A stretch of DNA of 64,000 nucleotides from Bipolaris cookei. Taxonomy: Eukaryota > Ascomycota > Dothideomycetes > Pleosporales > Pleosporaceae. Both the position numbers and the translations under genes were made by a program. A model generated the notes under the pieces. The model saw nothing but the letters and a program-made list of their open reading frames with translations, ran no database searches and had not been told where the DNA came from. This document shows, in pieces, positions 22,828 through 33,937 of the stretch. The stretch covers positions 1-64,000 of the forward strand of contig NRSV01000108.1 in assembly GCA_002286855.1 (NCBI GenBank), read 5' to 3'. Every line of letters begins with the position of its first letter. Positions within the stretch are counted from its first letter, which is position 1.

Positions 22828-24751
22828 AACGCCTGCTCAAAGATGGCAATAACAACGTGTCACAGAAGGTGGCTAACGAGCTCACTGGCTTCAACGCCCA
22901 GCGCTTCCGGCTGGAAGCTGTTAGCTAGCTTATTGAGAACAATCACCATCTGAGTTTGAAACACCAGCTTTTCGACGCTTCCTTGAAGCTTCTAACCCAC
23001 TAGCAGAACGAGCGCTTTGGACGTCTCATGTAAGCGTCTCCCAATACATCGCGCGCTTGTACAAGCACCTAAAGCCGCACGTTATCTTGCAACTGTCGCA
23101 GGCGCTTAGCAAAAGGTCGTTATCAAAACGCTGTGGGACTTTAAGATCACGTCGCAGTCGATTGATTATTTCGTGCTTGATAACGCTACCAACAATGACA
23201 GTGCTGTTGCAATATTAACACAAGAGTACGGCTTCAATGCCACTAGCCGACGCCTCCGCTTCGGGCCTCACATGCTCAACCTTATCGGCCAGACGCTTCT
23301 CTGGGGCAAGGGCAGCGCCGCCTCATTCAACGACGGCGTAAAAGAGCTCATCAACGAGCACGACTTCATAGAGGAGTGGAGGCGCGTAGGCCCATTAGAT
23401 GTACAGCTCAGTATCATGAACTATATCAAAACGCCGCAATAGTACAAGCTATTCGAGGTGTTACAACGCCTCGCCCACGCTAAGCTGCCGTCCAGCACGT
23501 CAGCCGACGATCGCAAGATCCTTGAGCCTGTTCAGCCTGTCGTTACGCGGTGAAACTTGTACTACTCATGCTTTGAGCGTGCTGTAAAGCTGCAGTCTGC
23601 AATTAACACCCACGCCACTCACCATATACGGCGGGTCCAAAGGGAGGACCTGTTTGCGCAAAGTAGTGGCAACAAACTGCCAGTCTCGCAGCCGTGGATG
23701 CGATCAGACGGTCCTACAGGTGCTGATTGGGCAGTAATTGCAGAGTATATAGATATCTTAAAACCGCCCAAGACTGCTACAAAGCGCCTTGAAGGGCGCG
23801 ACAATAGCGGCAGCTTTGGGGCTATTGCTGAGATAATTCCAATATTCAAATACCTCCTTACCTACTACGAGCAGCGGGTTAATTCATACAAGGCGGTTAA
23901 TTACAACGAGCACGATGAGTCGTCTGAGGATCACATTGCAATCAACTTGCGCGCAGCTTAGCAGAAGGCTGATGACTATTACTCTACGATGGACAGCTCG
24001 CCTGCGTACTACGCTACTACGATACTCCATCCAATGTACAAGTACTACTGTGATAAGGCGTGGGCTAAGAAGCCCGACTGGCTAGAGGCCAATAATGCTA
24101 GTTTTCAGGCGCTCTGGGCGCAGTACAACACCTCGCCGCACGCGGTAAGGTTGTCGACAGTGATCCTAAGCGATATAGACGATGCGATCGATAGCATAAT
24201 CAACCCTAGTACTGCTAGCAGCCTTACCGCTGATGAGGATGAGTTTAAAAGATGGAAATGCAGCGAGCCAGCAGCCAAGAGATCTATAGAACACGTAGAT
24301 AACCCTATCAAATACTGGGTGAGCATGTGAGATTGCTACCCTAACCTCGGTAAACTTGTACTTGACATACTCTCTATTCCAGCGTCAAGCTGTGAGTGTG
24401 AGCGCCTGTTCAGTGAGCTGGGCGACCTCTTGGAGCCGCAACGACGGCTTACAGGACCTCAACTTCTAACGGCAATACAGTGCATATGACGGCAGCAAAA
24501 AGCTGACCTTGGAGGCGACGACATGGTAGTAGAGGAGGCAGCAGACGATGACAATATGGATTCTTTGTGCGGGCTGGCAACTTGGGACGACGAAACTTAA
24601 CACTAAGGCAAGTACTAGTACAGGCTATCAAGCCTCAATTAAGCTCACAATATCAGCTTGTTAGCCCTAAAAATCCAAGCTGACGTCCTCAAAGAAGGAA
24701 CAATCCAAGCTAACGCCTCAGCCTGGATTGGCTTGATTGTTGACAACTATG
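22828..24751 (+). mobile_element. hAT-A, second image (right part)
   Basis: Copies 17512-19435, with the same stops and the same right end CATAGTTGTCAAC (inverted) followed by ATAGAAGG at 24752-24759. Confidence 0.8.
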
Positions 24752-26264
24752 ATAGAAGGGATGGCGGCGGGGCATCGACCATTTTCTTAATCTCATCAAA
24801 CTCACCGTCATCGTCTTTGCAACATGGATCACTGCAGTTTGTGCGGGAGAAGAATAGAGCCAGGTAACTGAGTCGGACTTCCTCTTCCACATCGACATCG
24901 TGCACATTGGCATCGCTGGAATCACTGAAAGGTTCCATCAAGTGAAAATCCAACTTTTCGTCATCGAGTTGCTTCACCTCGTACACTAATTGTACAGGGT
25001 CGTCCTTGTGCAAATTGATAAAAACCAATTGTAGGTAAGGTGCTTTACAATCTGGTGGATCCGCTGTGAAAGGTTCCGCAGCACCAGGGTTTTTTTTCGA
25101 AATTTTGAGTAGATCCTGGCTAACCCAGTGGCTAACAGGACAAGAAAACGTTCCTTTAAGCGTTTTTCCTTTTCTGCTTCAAGTCAATCATGGTGTATAG
25201 GAAGATAATTTAGCTAGAGCTAACAATCAAGGTGAAAATGCTTACCTTGGTCTTTCGATTTAACAGAATCTCCGAGAGGCACCGTTGGCGCATGCGAAGC
25301 GACGCTATCGTTTGTACCCTCACTGTCAGTCGGCGATTCATTCACATGTTGTGACAGTGCAAAGTCTGTTGTTGCAGATGACACAAGGAAAAAGGTGGGA
25401 AAGCCCTAGTAGAGGAAAGCCGTAGCATGTAATCGCTTACTATGATATTCGGGTCTCTATCCGGTGCAGGTGATTGCCAGTGCATCAACACAGCGTTTTC
25501 CATTATTGTAGTCCTTTCACAATATCCCCCGCCAATGTGTGCTCGTAATTGGTCCATGATGGGACCCTGCTATGGCCTAAAAAACCTATTTGAGCGTCCG
25601 GTATCACAGGGAATCTCGAGGAGGCCTTTAAAGAGGCTAAAGTCTCCCAGGTATTGGTCTATTTCTCTAGAGTAATAATATTGCTTCGATATCAGGACAT
25701 TGCCTTTGGTTCCCGGGTGGAGTTCTAGCGGGCGAAGATAGAAATTGACAATTAGGCGTTCACCGAAATGTCTATGTAGGCAATATTCGCCAAGGACATC
25801 ATTGCATCGTAATCTGACTGGCATCGCTGGGATGCCTGGTCTTGAATCTGAGGTCTCCCCATAACGTGTTTGGCAGAATGCACATTCTCTGTCGTCATCC
25901 TCGACGGTCTCCAAAGGTATGGGGATCAGACTGTCCAGAAAGGCTTGCTCGGTAGAGAATGTGTCCTGATCTGGCTGGGAAAAGATATTGCGTCTTCTTC
26001 CGTAGCCCCTTGATTCTTCGGAAGACTCCACCTCAGATGACTGCATATCTATAGGAGGCTGATTTCCTGCCAGATCAAGGCTAGATATAGAGTCCAACGC
26101 TCGAGGGGGATAGGCGCTTGATGGAGATCTTGCTCCAAAAGGATAGGTCTTGAAGAGGGCTTTGATTGTGGACGATCGTGCGTAATACGTCTGACGCTGG
26201 AAATTTGCTGCCTTCTACTCTGTGAAGGTGAATATCGATGCAGAAAGGATATGATTATCGGCAA
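24752..26264 (-). pseudogene. RING-like gene, second image including its 5' side
   Basis: Same exons as 19436-20900, with the same A-run frameshift and the same degenerate finger. Unlike the first image it continues into unique upstream sequence beyond 26394, where the missing 5' exon and the promoter should be sought. Confidence 0.55.
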
Positions 26265-26394
26265 GAATTCAAGGGGTGTTGAGCTCGCTATCTTTGAATG
26301 GAATTGGCCCGAGGGACTGCTTGGAATGTGTAAAGCAGGGAATGAGGTATTACAATAAGCAAATAGTAATATTTGCTGACGTCGTTGTCCAGTG

Positions 26395-26896
26395 CAAAGC
26401 GATTTGCAAGCGTATACGGTTGAAGAATACTAGAGTGTTTTGTTGACCGAAGAACGATCCAGGACGGAGTTATGGGAAATACGCTTGCTGTGATGTTATT
26501 CAGCGATGACAGCTTCCTTCTATAGTTGCTGCTGAAAGTACGCTTAACGTGTCTAATCACATTTTTGGCAGCTGTGGAGAATTGGACACAATATATCTAA
26601 GAATGGTGAGTCTGCGCGAAGGTCGGAAAGCGGCCAATCCATGAGCATCGAACGCTCTCTATTCACCCCTGGCTATATTGGGCAAGTGCCTCTTGCAATA
26701 AGCGAAGAAGTAGGATGAAAAGAAGCGTATATAGCTGCCATCTTGGCAGATGGAATAAATGGAACGTATTTGTCATGTAAGTCAGTATACGATCAAGGTA
26801 CATAGGCAAATGAAACATCGAGTGACCTCGATTGTGTAAGTATTTTAATGTAAACCGGATTTGTAATGCGGAAATCACGTATGGTCTTGAAACTGC
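26395..26896. other. Intergenic, 5' side of the RING-like gene and 3' side of the methyltransferase gene
   Basis: No recognised domain. The minus-strand frame 26560-26288 runs into the RING-like gene leader and may hold its first exon. The rest is probably 3' UTR of the convergent or tandem minus-strand methyltransferase gene. Confidence 0.35.
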
Positions 26897-28511
26897 TCAC
26901 AATGCGCGCTTCGCCTTCTTTCCCGCTCGTCCTTCCTCTCTATGCTCACGCACCGTATTCTTGCCGGCTTGAACCAGGACTAATGCTTCCTGCAACAAGC
27001 GCTTTTCGCCTAATCTTACTTCAATAGCCATGCGATGCCTTTTGCCCAAACTGTCTTTACTAAGGAGCGATTCGTCGTGCTCGGCTGAGGTGGGGTATTG
27101 CCCCAATCTAGTCCTCAACGCTTCCTCTAAGACTGTATCGTATATGGCCTTGTTGCGCTTTCTCTTGGGATCTCGCTTTTTTAGGACTTTTAGGAAAGCC
27201 TTTGTTTGTTCTTCAAGTTCAGATGAGACTTCACGAAGCACTGGTGGCCGGGCCAACGTGCCATATGACGACGGCTCGCCCGCGTCACGTTCGATGACGA
27301 AGAATTCTTCCAGCTCCGAGTCTAGCTTTCTCTCAACTTCGCCCTTGACTAATGTCAGCATGTATTTCTGCCGGTGCTAGTAGGTAACAAGAAAATCCCT
27401 ACTTCGATGTCCGCGACGGTATCTTCTGATAGCTTCAATTCTTCAGCAAGTGCTGTGCGAACAAGACTCCAAGGAAGTTCAGCAACATCATAACGGTGGT
27501 GTTCAGGTGTCACGTAACCGTATCGCCGAAGTAGCTCGGACGAAGGGAGAGGCCCGTAGTAGTTTAATATCTCTGATCCGGCAGGAATGCTCTCGCGGAG
27601 GGAGGTGACTTGTAGCTGGTCACTATGGTGGATATGCGCCTATTAGAGCGCAGTATTAGCGTGACCCTTATCGAGAGGTTGGGGACTTCACATTGAATTC
27701 GGCGTTGGCGTTAAGCATGTCTGCCATGGGCACCATTCCCATCAGACTCTTGCCATCTCGATCCTCGATCCAACCATCCTCTTCATCCTGGGGTTGCTCC
27801 TCTTCATTTTCAAGGTCGAAAGCGTATGCCATGATGGTGCTGCCTATGCAATGTGCGAGCGGGAGAAGGTCTTCTTCTTTTAGGCGAGGTGCGCCGGGCG
27901 GAAAAAATACATCGGGATTGCTCGTGACAATGGGCAGAATGCGCTCACGCAGCATTCGATCGCTTTCTTTCTTTCCAATCTTTTCTTTTGTAAGAGATGT
28001 GCCCTCTAGTTCCTTTAATTCATCTGCTGTCCAGAAAATTGGGGTTTCGAAAGTCTGCGGAAGTATGTCAAGGTAAGTTTTCCATCGCGAAGCCTCACCC
28101 TGCAAGTACTCGTAGAGCATAACGAGGATCAGTGAGCCCCATGAATCCAATGCTTCGGGTTCATAGTTCTGATCGTCCCCGTTGTTGCTGTTGTCGCCGT
28201 CGTCATCGGCATCTATGGGTTGTTCAAAGATTCCAGGAAGTTTCTCGGCAAGGTCTGACGTTTGTATGTTGATGATGATGTTCCTTGGTATTGTCAAGAG
28301 AGTGGTGCCCTCTGGAATATCCTGCTTCGCAACTGCATAAAGGTCAACGCTACCATGGCTCCTTGGCTGCGATGATGTTCAACGTACCGATGCCGCGACC
28401 GGCGTCTTTGGACCTTAGGTCTCGAATTTCCAGAAGATCGTCGCGGAAGGTGCCTCCACAATCCTTGAACCAGGCCAAAAACCGATCACTGGCACTCTGG
28501 AAATCGGCCAT
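26897..28511 (-). CDS. RKM4: SET-domain ribosomal lysine methyltransferase, SETD6/Rkm4-type, 490 aa
   Basis: Transfers methyl groups from S-adenosylmethionine to a lysine of a ribosomal protein (Rpl42 in yeast, for Rkm4). Four exons on the minus strand: 28511-28388, 28332-27692, 27639-27403 and 27367-26897. Introns are 55 nt (GTACGT...TGCAG), 52 nt (GTGAAG...ATAG) and an unusually short 35 nt (27402-27368, GTAGGG...GGCAG). Joined, they give 490 codons in one frame. Exon 1 has DRFLAWFKDCGGTF, then the SET start RSKDAGRGIVAKQDIPEGTT. The hallmark MVPMADMLNANAEFN spans exon 2's end, followed by EILNYYGPLPSSELLRRYGY, the SAM-binding tyrosine region. The C-terminal substrate-binding domain ends in a lysine-rich tail. 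Assignment to Rkm4 rather than another Rkm is by motif memory. Confidence 0.82.
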
Positions 28512-29591
28512 CTCTTCCTCTGGGTGGTTGCTCGAGGTGGCGGAATGTTGGCCGAATGTTACCAGTGCCCAATCACCTGTCTGCAAATTCTGCGTGCCAA
28601 TCGTTAAACGCGCTATGTACGTATTGTTTGGCACAGCAACGTCCGCTCGATACACTATTGCCAACGTTCTAGACTGACATGATAGCAATGGCGCATGAAC
28701 TTGTTCAACTGGCTGTTACTATCCATGCAGTATGCCTGAACGGGGTCCAGGTGGTGAGGAATAAAGCATGAACGATTGGCCGCGATGCATAGGCGTCAAA
28801 TAAGTTAGCGTGCCAAGGAAGACAGCCAGCCTTGGCGGTCGCCACACGATTTCGCGATTGCCGTCCCATCATCCCATCCATCCATCGCTCACCCGTTCTC
28901 TGCTCCATCGGCTCGAGGCATTTGCACATCTATCCATATTTACCTATGTGTAAGTGTCCATCAAATGTAACACGACGAGACGAATTAGGATAGCGAGAGT
29001 GCATCTCGGTTTTCACTTTCGGCACATGACTAGCCCAAACCCATCACGCTTCCCGTGCCTTAAACCCGATATGGCAACGCTTCCTGACATACCATGTCAG
29101 GCACCTTATCATGCAGGATCTGATAAAATTTTCGACTTGCACGGTCCACTTGCACCTGCAACACTATGCCCTATAGCGACCCCAAGCCGTTAGCTCCTCA
29201 TGTGCCATGGAAGCTTGGGATATCAAGCATGTGAGGGTAGCCATGTATGTACAGTAAGACCTACGCGGTACAGTTCAGCATTTGCAACTGGAGCCAGATC
29301 GACAGGATAAACTTGTTTTGAGGGCACTGGGCAGAGCCCGTCAGCCAATCCTCCTATCATGAACCTGACAGAATGCTTACTGAGCTGGAGACATTCAACA
29401 ACTTTTGCACCATGGGCTGTCGAATAACAATACGAGAGAAAGGGCCGAAACGCACACTGGGCTGATGGTGGAGCCATAGGCCTAGCGTAACTCAACCCGT
29501 CCCAGATAATCATACAAAACCCGCCTGCCCCGGCTACTCATCTTATCTGATTAAACGTCTGCTAACCCCCTCTCGACGGCTGCCACGTCTT
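28512..29591. promoter_or_regulatory. Divergent intergenic region between methyltransferase and transporter genes
   Basis: About 1.1 kb between two divergently transcribed genes, so both promoters lie here. A plus-strand frame at 28954-29193 and several minus-strand frames are short and have no recognised domain. No repeat seen. Confidence 0.4.
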
Positions 29592-31286
29592 ATGAGCATG
29601 GACACTAAACCCTCCGCTACCGGTCACGGACATGGTATTGTCAATGAAAAGTCCGGTCCAACTCACAATGCCGAAGAGCAGAGTAGCAATGCGGAGGCTT
29701 CAAGCAGCGGCGTGTCAATTGCCCAAACCAATGATGTTCCCATGAAGATGAAGCTGTTTGCAATTCTTTTGGTGACGGCGATTGGGTTTGGGTCCCATTG
29801 GAGCAGTGGTGTGACAGGGGCAATGAAGAGCACACTGAAAAAGGCATGATTAACAACCCCCACAGCTCGTCGTCGGCATGTGTTGACAGTAAACAGCAAT
29901 TGCATATCAATAACGCCAAATATGCTGTCCTAGAGGCGAGCGAGGACTTCATGAAAACGGCTCTCATCCTTATTAGCGGTCTTGTCACGGATAGAATTGG
30001 TGGTGCAAGTCGGTGCCCACTCCCTGCATAGACGTTACAGAGACTGACAACTAGCCATAGATGCCATGCTTTACGGCAACGCCATCTATAGTGTTGGCGC
30101 CATATTCATTGCTGCTGCGACGACGGTTCGCTCTTACAAATTCATGATATTTGGGGTTGTCGTACAGGCGTTTGGAGATATCGCTACCCAGGTCGCCCAG
30201 TACAAAATCTTCAGCTCGTGGTTCGCGCCTTCAAACGGTTTCGCTTCCACGCTTGGGTTCGAGCTTGGAATAGGAAAGATCGGATCCTTCGTTGGCAAAG
30301 CGACCGCAAACATTATCGCAAAGAAGACTGGAGACTTTAGCTGGGTGTATTGGACAGCAGTCTTCATGAACCTTTTTACCAACTTCATGACACTCATCTA
30401 CTGGTTCTTCGCGAGATGGTGTATGAAAATTTACGCTAGTACTGCTGATCCAGCAACGGGTGAAAAATTGACAGAGAGCAACAAAAAGTTTGAAATCGGC
30501 AAGACGCTGAGGCTCCCCTGGCCGTTCTGGGGAATCGTTGCCTTTTCACTTTTCCAGACAAGCACAGCAGCCGTTTACTCGCAAAATGCCACCGAAATGG
30601 CTGAATTACGTTTTAACATTGATGCAGTAACAGCTGGCTGGTACTCGGCCATGTCGCAATACTTGGGTTTCTTCCTGGTACCGCTAATCGGTATTTTCGT
30701 CGACCTGCTTGGCAACCGCCTCTCCCTTATGCTTTTCTGCGGTCTCGGCATGCTTATTTCCATGTGCTTGGCCGCCTGGGGTCCGACCATTGGTGGGACA
30801 GCGGCTTCATTTGGTATATTCGGCGTTGCATCCATGTTCGGGCCAACCGTCATCATCGATTCCATCCGCACCTCCATGTGGTATCAAGAGGTCTTTGGTT
30901 CAGGATATGCGGTCAAGATTGCTGTGAACAATAGCATGAACATCATCATCCGCATCATCACCGGTGTCATTCAAGATCGCGACAATAACTCCTATGATAA
31001 CGTCGTCATTGTGTATGTCGTTCTAGCCGCTGGATCTGTTGTCGTCGCGGCTGCCCTTGTCACATGTGGCATCTTCAATCCAGACATTGGCCATCTACAA
31101 TGGACTCGAAAATATAGGCTGATCAAAGGCAAATTCATCAATGAGCGGAAGGAAGCTTTTGCTAGTGGAGCTCAAGGCAGGAAGAACCGACGCGTCAGCA
31201 TAACTTTGTTCACTGTACTTCTGTTCTTCATCGCTGGTGCATGGGTGGCGTACTTTTGGGGTGTCGCTACCGGAAACAACAAGTAG
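29592..31286 (+). CDS. MFS transporter, MFSD1-like, 527 aa
   Basis: Membrane transporter of the major facilitator superfamily, closest in pattern to the MFSD1 group; substrate unknown. Exons: 29592-29843, 29897-30002 and 30061-31286. Intron 1 (53 nt) begins GCATGA and ends ACAG, a GC-AG intron with a GATTAAC branch site; intron 2 (58 nt) is GTGCAA...ATAG. The joined frame is 528 codons with stop. The hydrophilic N-terminus (about 50 residues) is followed by TM1 (KLFAILLVTAIGFGSHWS), the cytosolic LVTDRIG motif typical of MFS loop 2-3, and about ten further hydrophobic segments, the last near the C-terminus (TLFTVLLFFIAGAWVAYFWG). An ATG two codons downstream (MDTKPS) is an alternative start. 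Surrounded by no co-regulated cluster. Confidence 0.85.
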
Positions 31287-31927
31287 GTAGCATCGACCTG
31301 GGCTTTTTCATTAATCAATAATACATGACCCAAGTTGCCATCAATGAAAAAAGAGCCCATATCAGTGAAAGACGCTGAAAAAAAACTGTGAATGTAGGAA
31401 GGTGAGAAGAAAAACCAGGTGTGGGCAAATGAAGTGTCTAAGAGACATGAAATTGCAAGACACGAATGGACACTAGATATCCTTACGGGCAGCATATCCA
31501 AGTCAAATACGCATTTTCACATTCCACGATTTTGATTCAAGCACTTGGTGGTAGACTCCGCAATAATCAATTTCATCAATCCTGGAGTCGTCGATTGAAT
31601 TGATTGTAGATTGATTATTAGTATTTTCGAGTTGATTGATTGTAAGTTGATTAGTATATTGATTAAATTATGTCGTAGCCTATGTAAGGTCGCAGAAGCA
31701 ATGACTTCAGTTGAGCCGAGGTGTCAGATGTAAGTACCTGGATTCGTTGAACCTCAACCGAAGAACGTTCAGGGAACTCTATTACTACACTAGTACGTAA
31801 ACACCGGGAGTCTATCATGGAAACCAAAAGAACCCTTAGCGAACCTGATCTTGACTCCCATAACCATTACGTATAAATAACGATAAGGCAGGTGTATAAT
31901 AGAGAGCACACACAATACACAAATCAA
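31287..31927. other. Intergenic, AT-rich simple sequence and possible LTR relic
   Basis: At 31575-31670 a degenerate run of TTGATTG units occurs. From about 31710 (TGTCAGATGTAAG) to 31926 (ACACAAATCA) the sequence has LTR-like features including TATAAATA near 31873, but I find no matching 5-bp duplication. The LINE fragment begins directly after. Confidence 0.35.
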
Positions 31928-32852
31928 TGCACCGCAAGAGGGAAACAGCAAGAGAAAAGAAGCCTAGCTACGGAGCTATCTTTGATCTAAAGCTTCAAAA
32001 CCAGCTAGCAGTCCCGAGAGGCACGAAAAGACATATTTCAAGCTCTTTCTATTCTCTTAAGATAGGACACGGATACCTCAACTCCTACCTAAAGAGTAAA
32101 TAAAAGAGAAACAGATCTTTGCAATTGTATGAGACCACATACAGCAGAGCACCTACTTCTATACTGCGGCTTCTACAGTGCAGAAAGAAATAAGCTTAAA
32201 AAGACTCTAGGCCAAAAAATACTCAAACTCCCACTCTTACTCCACACTGCGCGCGGTATAGAAACTACTCTAGCTTTTATTACTAGCACGAAGATAGGAA
32301 CAAGAAAGTGGCATCTAGGCCAAGAAGGCTAGACGAAAATAAAATAAGAAAAGCAATAATAAACGAAGAACAACAACTCTGATTTTAGAACCATTTCCTT
32401 TCCCCTAAGAGAGCCCACTGGAAGGCAGCCCAGCAGCCCCACATCTCTCCCTGTTACCAAACTGCTCTTTAGCACTAGGCATTTAGAAAGCTAGTAATAT
32501 CTTATCTACATACATGGGCATATCGTTTTAGATCGTTTTTTGGAAAACAGGTTAAGCAGAATTTAGCGTACCAAACTTTATTGTGACCAATCAGAGAAAA
32601 TCTTGTTATTGACGGCCTCTGTTTAATTGGCTGAAAACAACTTTGGTACGCTAAATTCTGCTTAACCTGTTTTCCAAAAAACGATCTAAAACGATATGCC
32701 CATGTATGCTTATCTAGATAAAGGCCGAAGCACCATAGTCACGCAATACAGCACAAAGTACCAAGTTGTAAATAAGTAGATAGAACGGCCTCTAGCCAAA
32801 GTCCTACATAGTCAACGGCTGATACAGGACTATAATGGAATAATAATAATGC
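31928..32852 (+). mobile_element. LINE 3' fragment, copy 1
   Basis: Encodes the C-terminus of a non-LTR retrotransposon reverse transcriptase ORF (GAIFDLKLQNQLAVPRGTKR, LKIGHGYLNSYLK, stop, then the zinc-binding region HTAEHLLLYC and the terminal ITSTKIGTRKWHLGQEG). The 3' UTR follows, split by the MITE at 32513-32704, and ends in AATGGAATAATAATAAT, the microsatellite tail of this family. Truncated at the 5' side as usual for LINEs. Tad1-like clade is likely. Confidence 0.72.
32513..32704. mobile_element. MITE, Tc1/pogo type (192 bp), TA TSD
   Basis: Long inverted repeats of about 70 bp beginning CATGGGCATATCGTTTTAGA, flanked by TA at 32511-32512 and 32705-32706. It splits the LINE copy 1 3' UTR. 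A relative lies at 48545-48716. Confidence 0.85.
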
Positions 32853-32970
32853 ACCGCACATACACGTGCAACAGATTAACACTAAGAGATCAAATTTGTA
32901 TACTATTACTACAGCTAGGTAATCCACTCTTGTATATTGAAGTCACCTACAAGGTCCTCATCTGACAGAT

Positions 32971-33211
32971 TACTGAGAATATGCGAGTCCAGTCCAGGTT
33001 GGTAGAAGAAAGCTCAGAGCCTGGGCGAGAGAATGGCACCACGCGGTGGCCAGTGCTGCGCGTGTGCACACAATACACGTTGCCGCGTACGCATAGTAGA
33101 TAGACAACAACACAGTGGATATGACGAATAGTAGACGCTAGAACCACCTACCTTGCCACTCCGACTTAGTTACCTGTAGTAGTCATAGTACTAAAGGACC
33201 TAATTCTAACA
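32971..33211 (-). mobile_element. Solo LTR, family alpha (241 bp), TSD CAGAT
   Basis: Minus orientation. Starts (on the minus strand) TGTTAGAATTAGGTCCTTTA and ends ATATTCTCAGTA-like, one or two changes from the canonical end. Exact 5-bp duplication CAGAT at 32966-32970 and 33212-33216. Removing it and one CAGAT restores the hAT-B frame DDLSDEDLVGDF, which proves the insertion. Confidence 0.9.
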
Positions 33212-33476
33212 CAGATCGTCTTTATCATTGCCCTCAGCGCTACTGTTACGCTGAGTTTTAAAGCCAGCTCTTACCCAAGCTTTCACTAATTGAAGAGCAG
33301 CTAGTAGCTCACAGTGTGGTCAACAAACCGACGATTTGACCGACCGAGGACTGGTTCGTTATCAAACCGACCGACTGATATGAGCGGTGGGTTTGACTGC
33401 GTTTAGGTCGGTTTGGCATAGCGGATTTGGTACGGCTATTACCAAGGCCTCTCGGGCCATTTCCTAGTATAGGTAA

Positions 33477-33527
33477 CAGAGTTGCTAACAATCAATCTAG
33501 TCGGCAGATTGATTATTAGCAACTCTA
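33477..33527. mobile_element. 51-bp hAT-type micro-MITE, TSD ATAGGTAA
   Basis: Nearly all of it is a hairpin: 21-bp arms (AGAGTTGCTAACAATCAATC and its partner, one mismatch) around a 7-base loop. Flanked by ATAGGTAA at 33469-33476 and 33528-33535, exact. Confidence 0.82.
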
Positions 33528-33655
33528 ATAGGTAAGCAAATGAACCTTCTAGAAGCACTCTCCAAATTTTATCTACTCGTCCATGCTGTATTTGCATATC
33601 GCATTGCCTATCTCTGTATGCCTGGCATGAGTTCTGAGTGTGAGAGGGTTTTCAG

Positions 33656-33937
33656 CATACTTGCGAACAAGCAAGCAAGCAAGCACGCTTGCTTGGTTGC
33701 TTGCATATTACGCTTGGTTGCTTGCCTATTACGCTTGGTTGCTTGCATATTACGCTTGGCTGCTTGCCTATTACGCTTGGTTGCTTGCATATTACGCTTG
33801 GCTGCTTGCCTATTCAGGCAAGCAAGCGCCTCTCTATAAACCTTCACCAATTAAGTGCAAGCCAAGCGGGCTCCTCTAAATTAGCAACCAAGCGTAACAA
33901 GCAAGCAGGCAAGCACGCTTGCTTGTTCCCAAGTATG
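33656..33937. mobile_element. 282-bp non-autonomous hAT element with internal minisatellite, TSD GTTTTCAG
   Basis: Terminal inverted repeats of 21 bp with one mismatch, CATACTTGCGAACAAGCAAG against CATACTTGGGAACAAGCAAG. Exact 8-bp duplication GTTTTCAG at 33648-33655 and 33938-33945. Its removal restores the hAT-C frame ECERVFSQTKKFVTD. GCAAGC and GCTTGC motifs are dense throughout. Confidence 0.88.
33691..33816 (+). repeat. Six tandem copies of a 21-bp unit
   Basis: Unit GCTTGGTTGCTTGCATATTA plus one C, repeated six times. Units alternate between CATATTAC and CCTATTAC, so a 42-bp higher-order period is visible. Lies inside the 282-bp hAT element. Confidence 0.9.

Larger units (their letters stand above)
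21341..26394. other. Second copy of the assembly overlap (contig start)
   Basis: Repeats 16024-21078. It therefore holds a second image of the pogo-A transposase (to 22825), of hAT-A right of pogo-A (22828-24751), and of the RING-like gene (24752-26264). Only from 26395 on does new sequence appear. These should not be counted as extra genes unless a real duplication is proven. Confidence 0.85.

Noticed and set aside
32971..33211. tRNA-derived SINE, because of A- and B-box-like words on the minus strand
   Set aside because: Box spacing is wrong, and TG...CA ends with an exact 5-bp duplication show an LTR.
33691..33816. CRISPR-like array
   Set aside because: Units are contiguous without spacers, and the genome is eukaryotic.
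33540..33879. Repetitive proteins of the type ACILRLVACLLRL in several frames
   Set aside because: All six frames of the 21-bp array are open simply because the unit length is a multiple of three; it lies inside a MITE.
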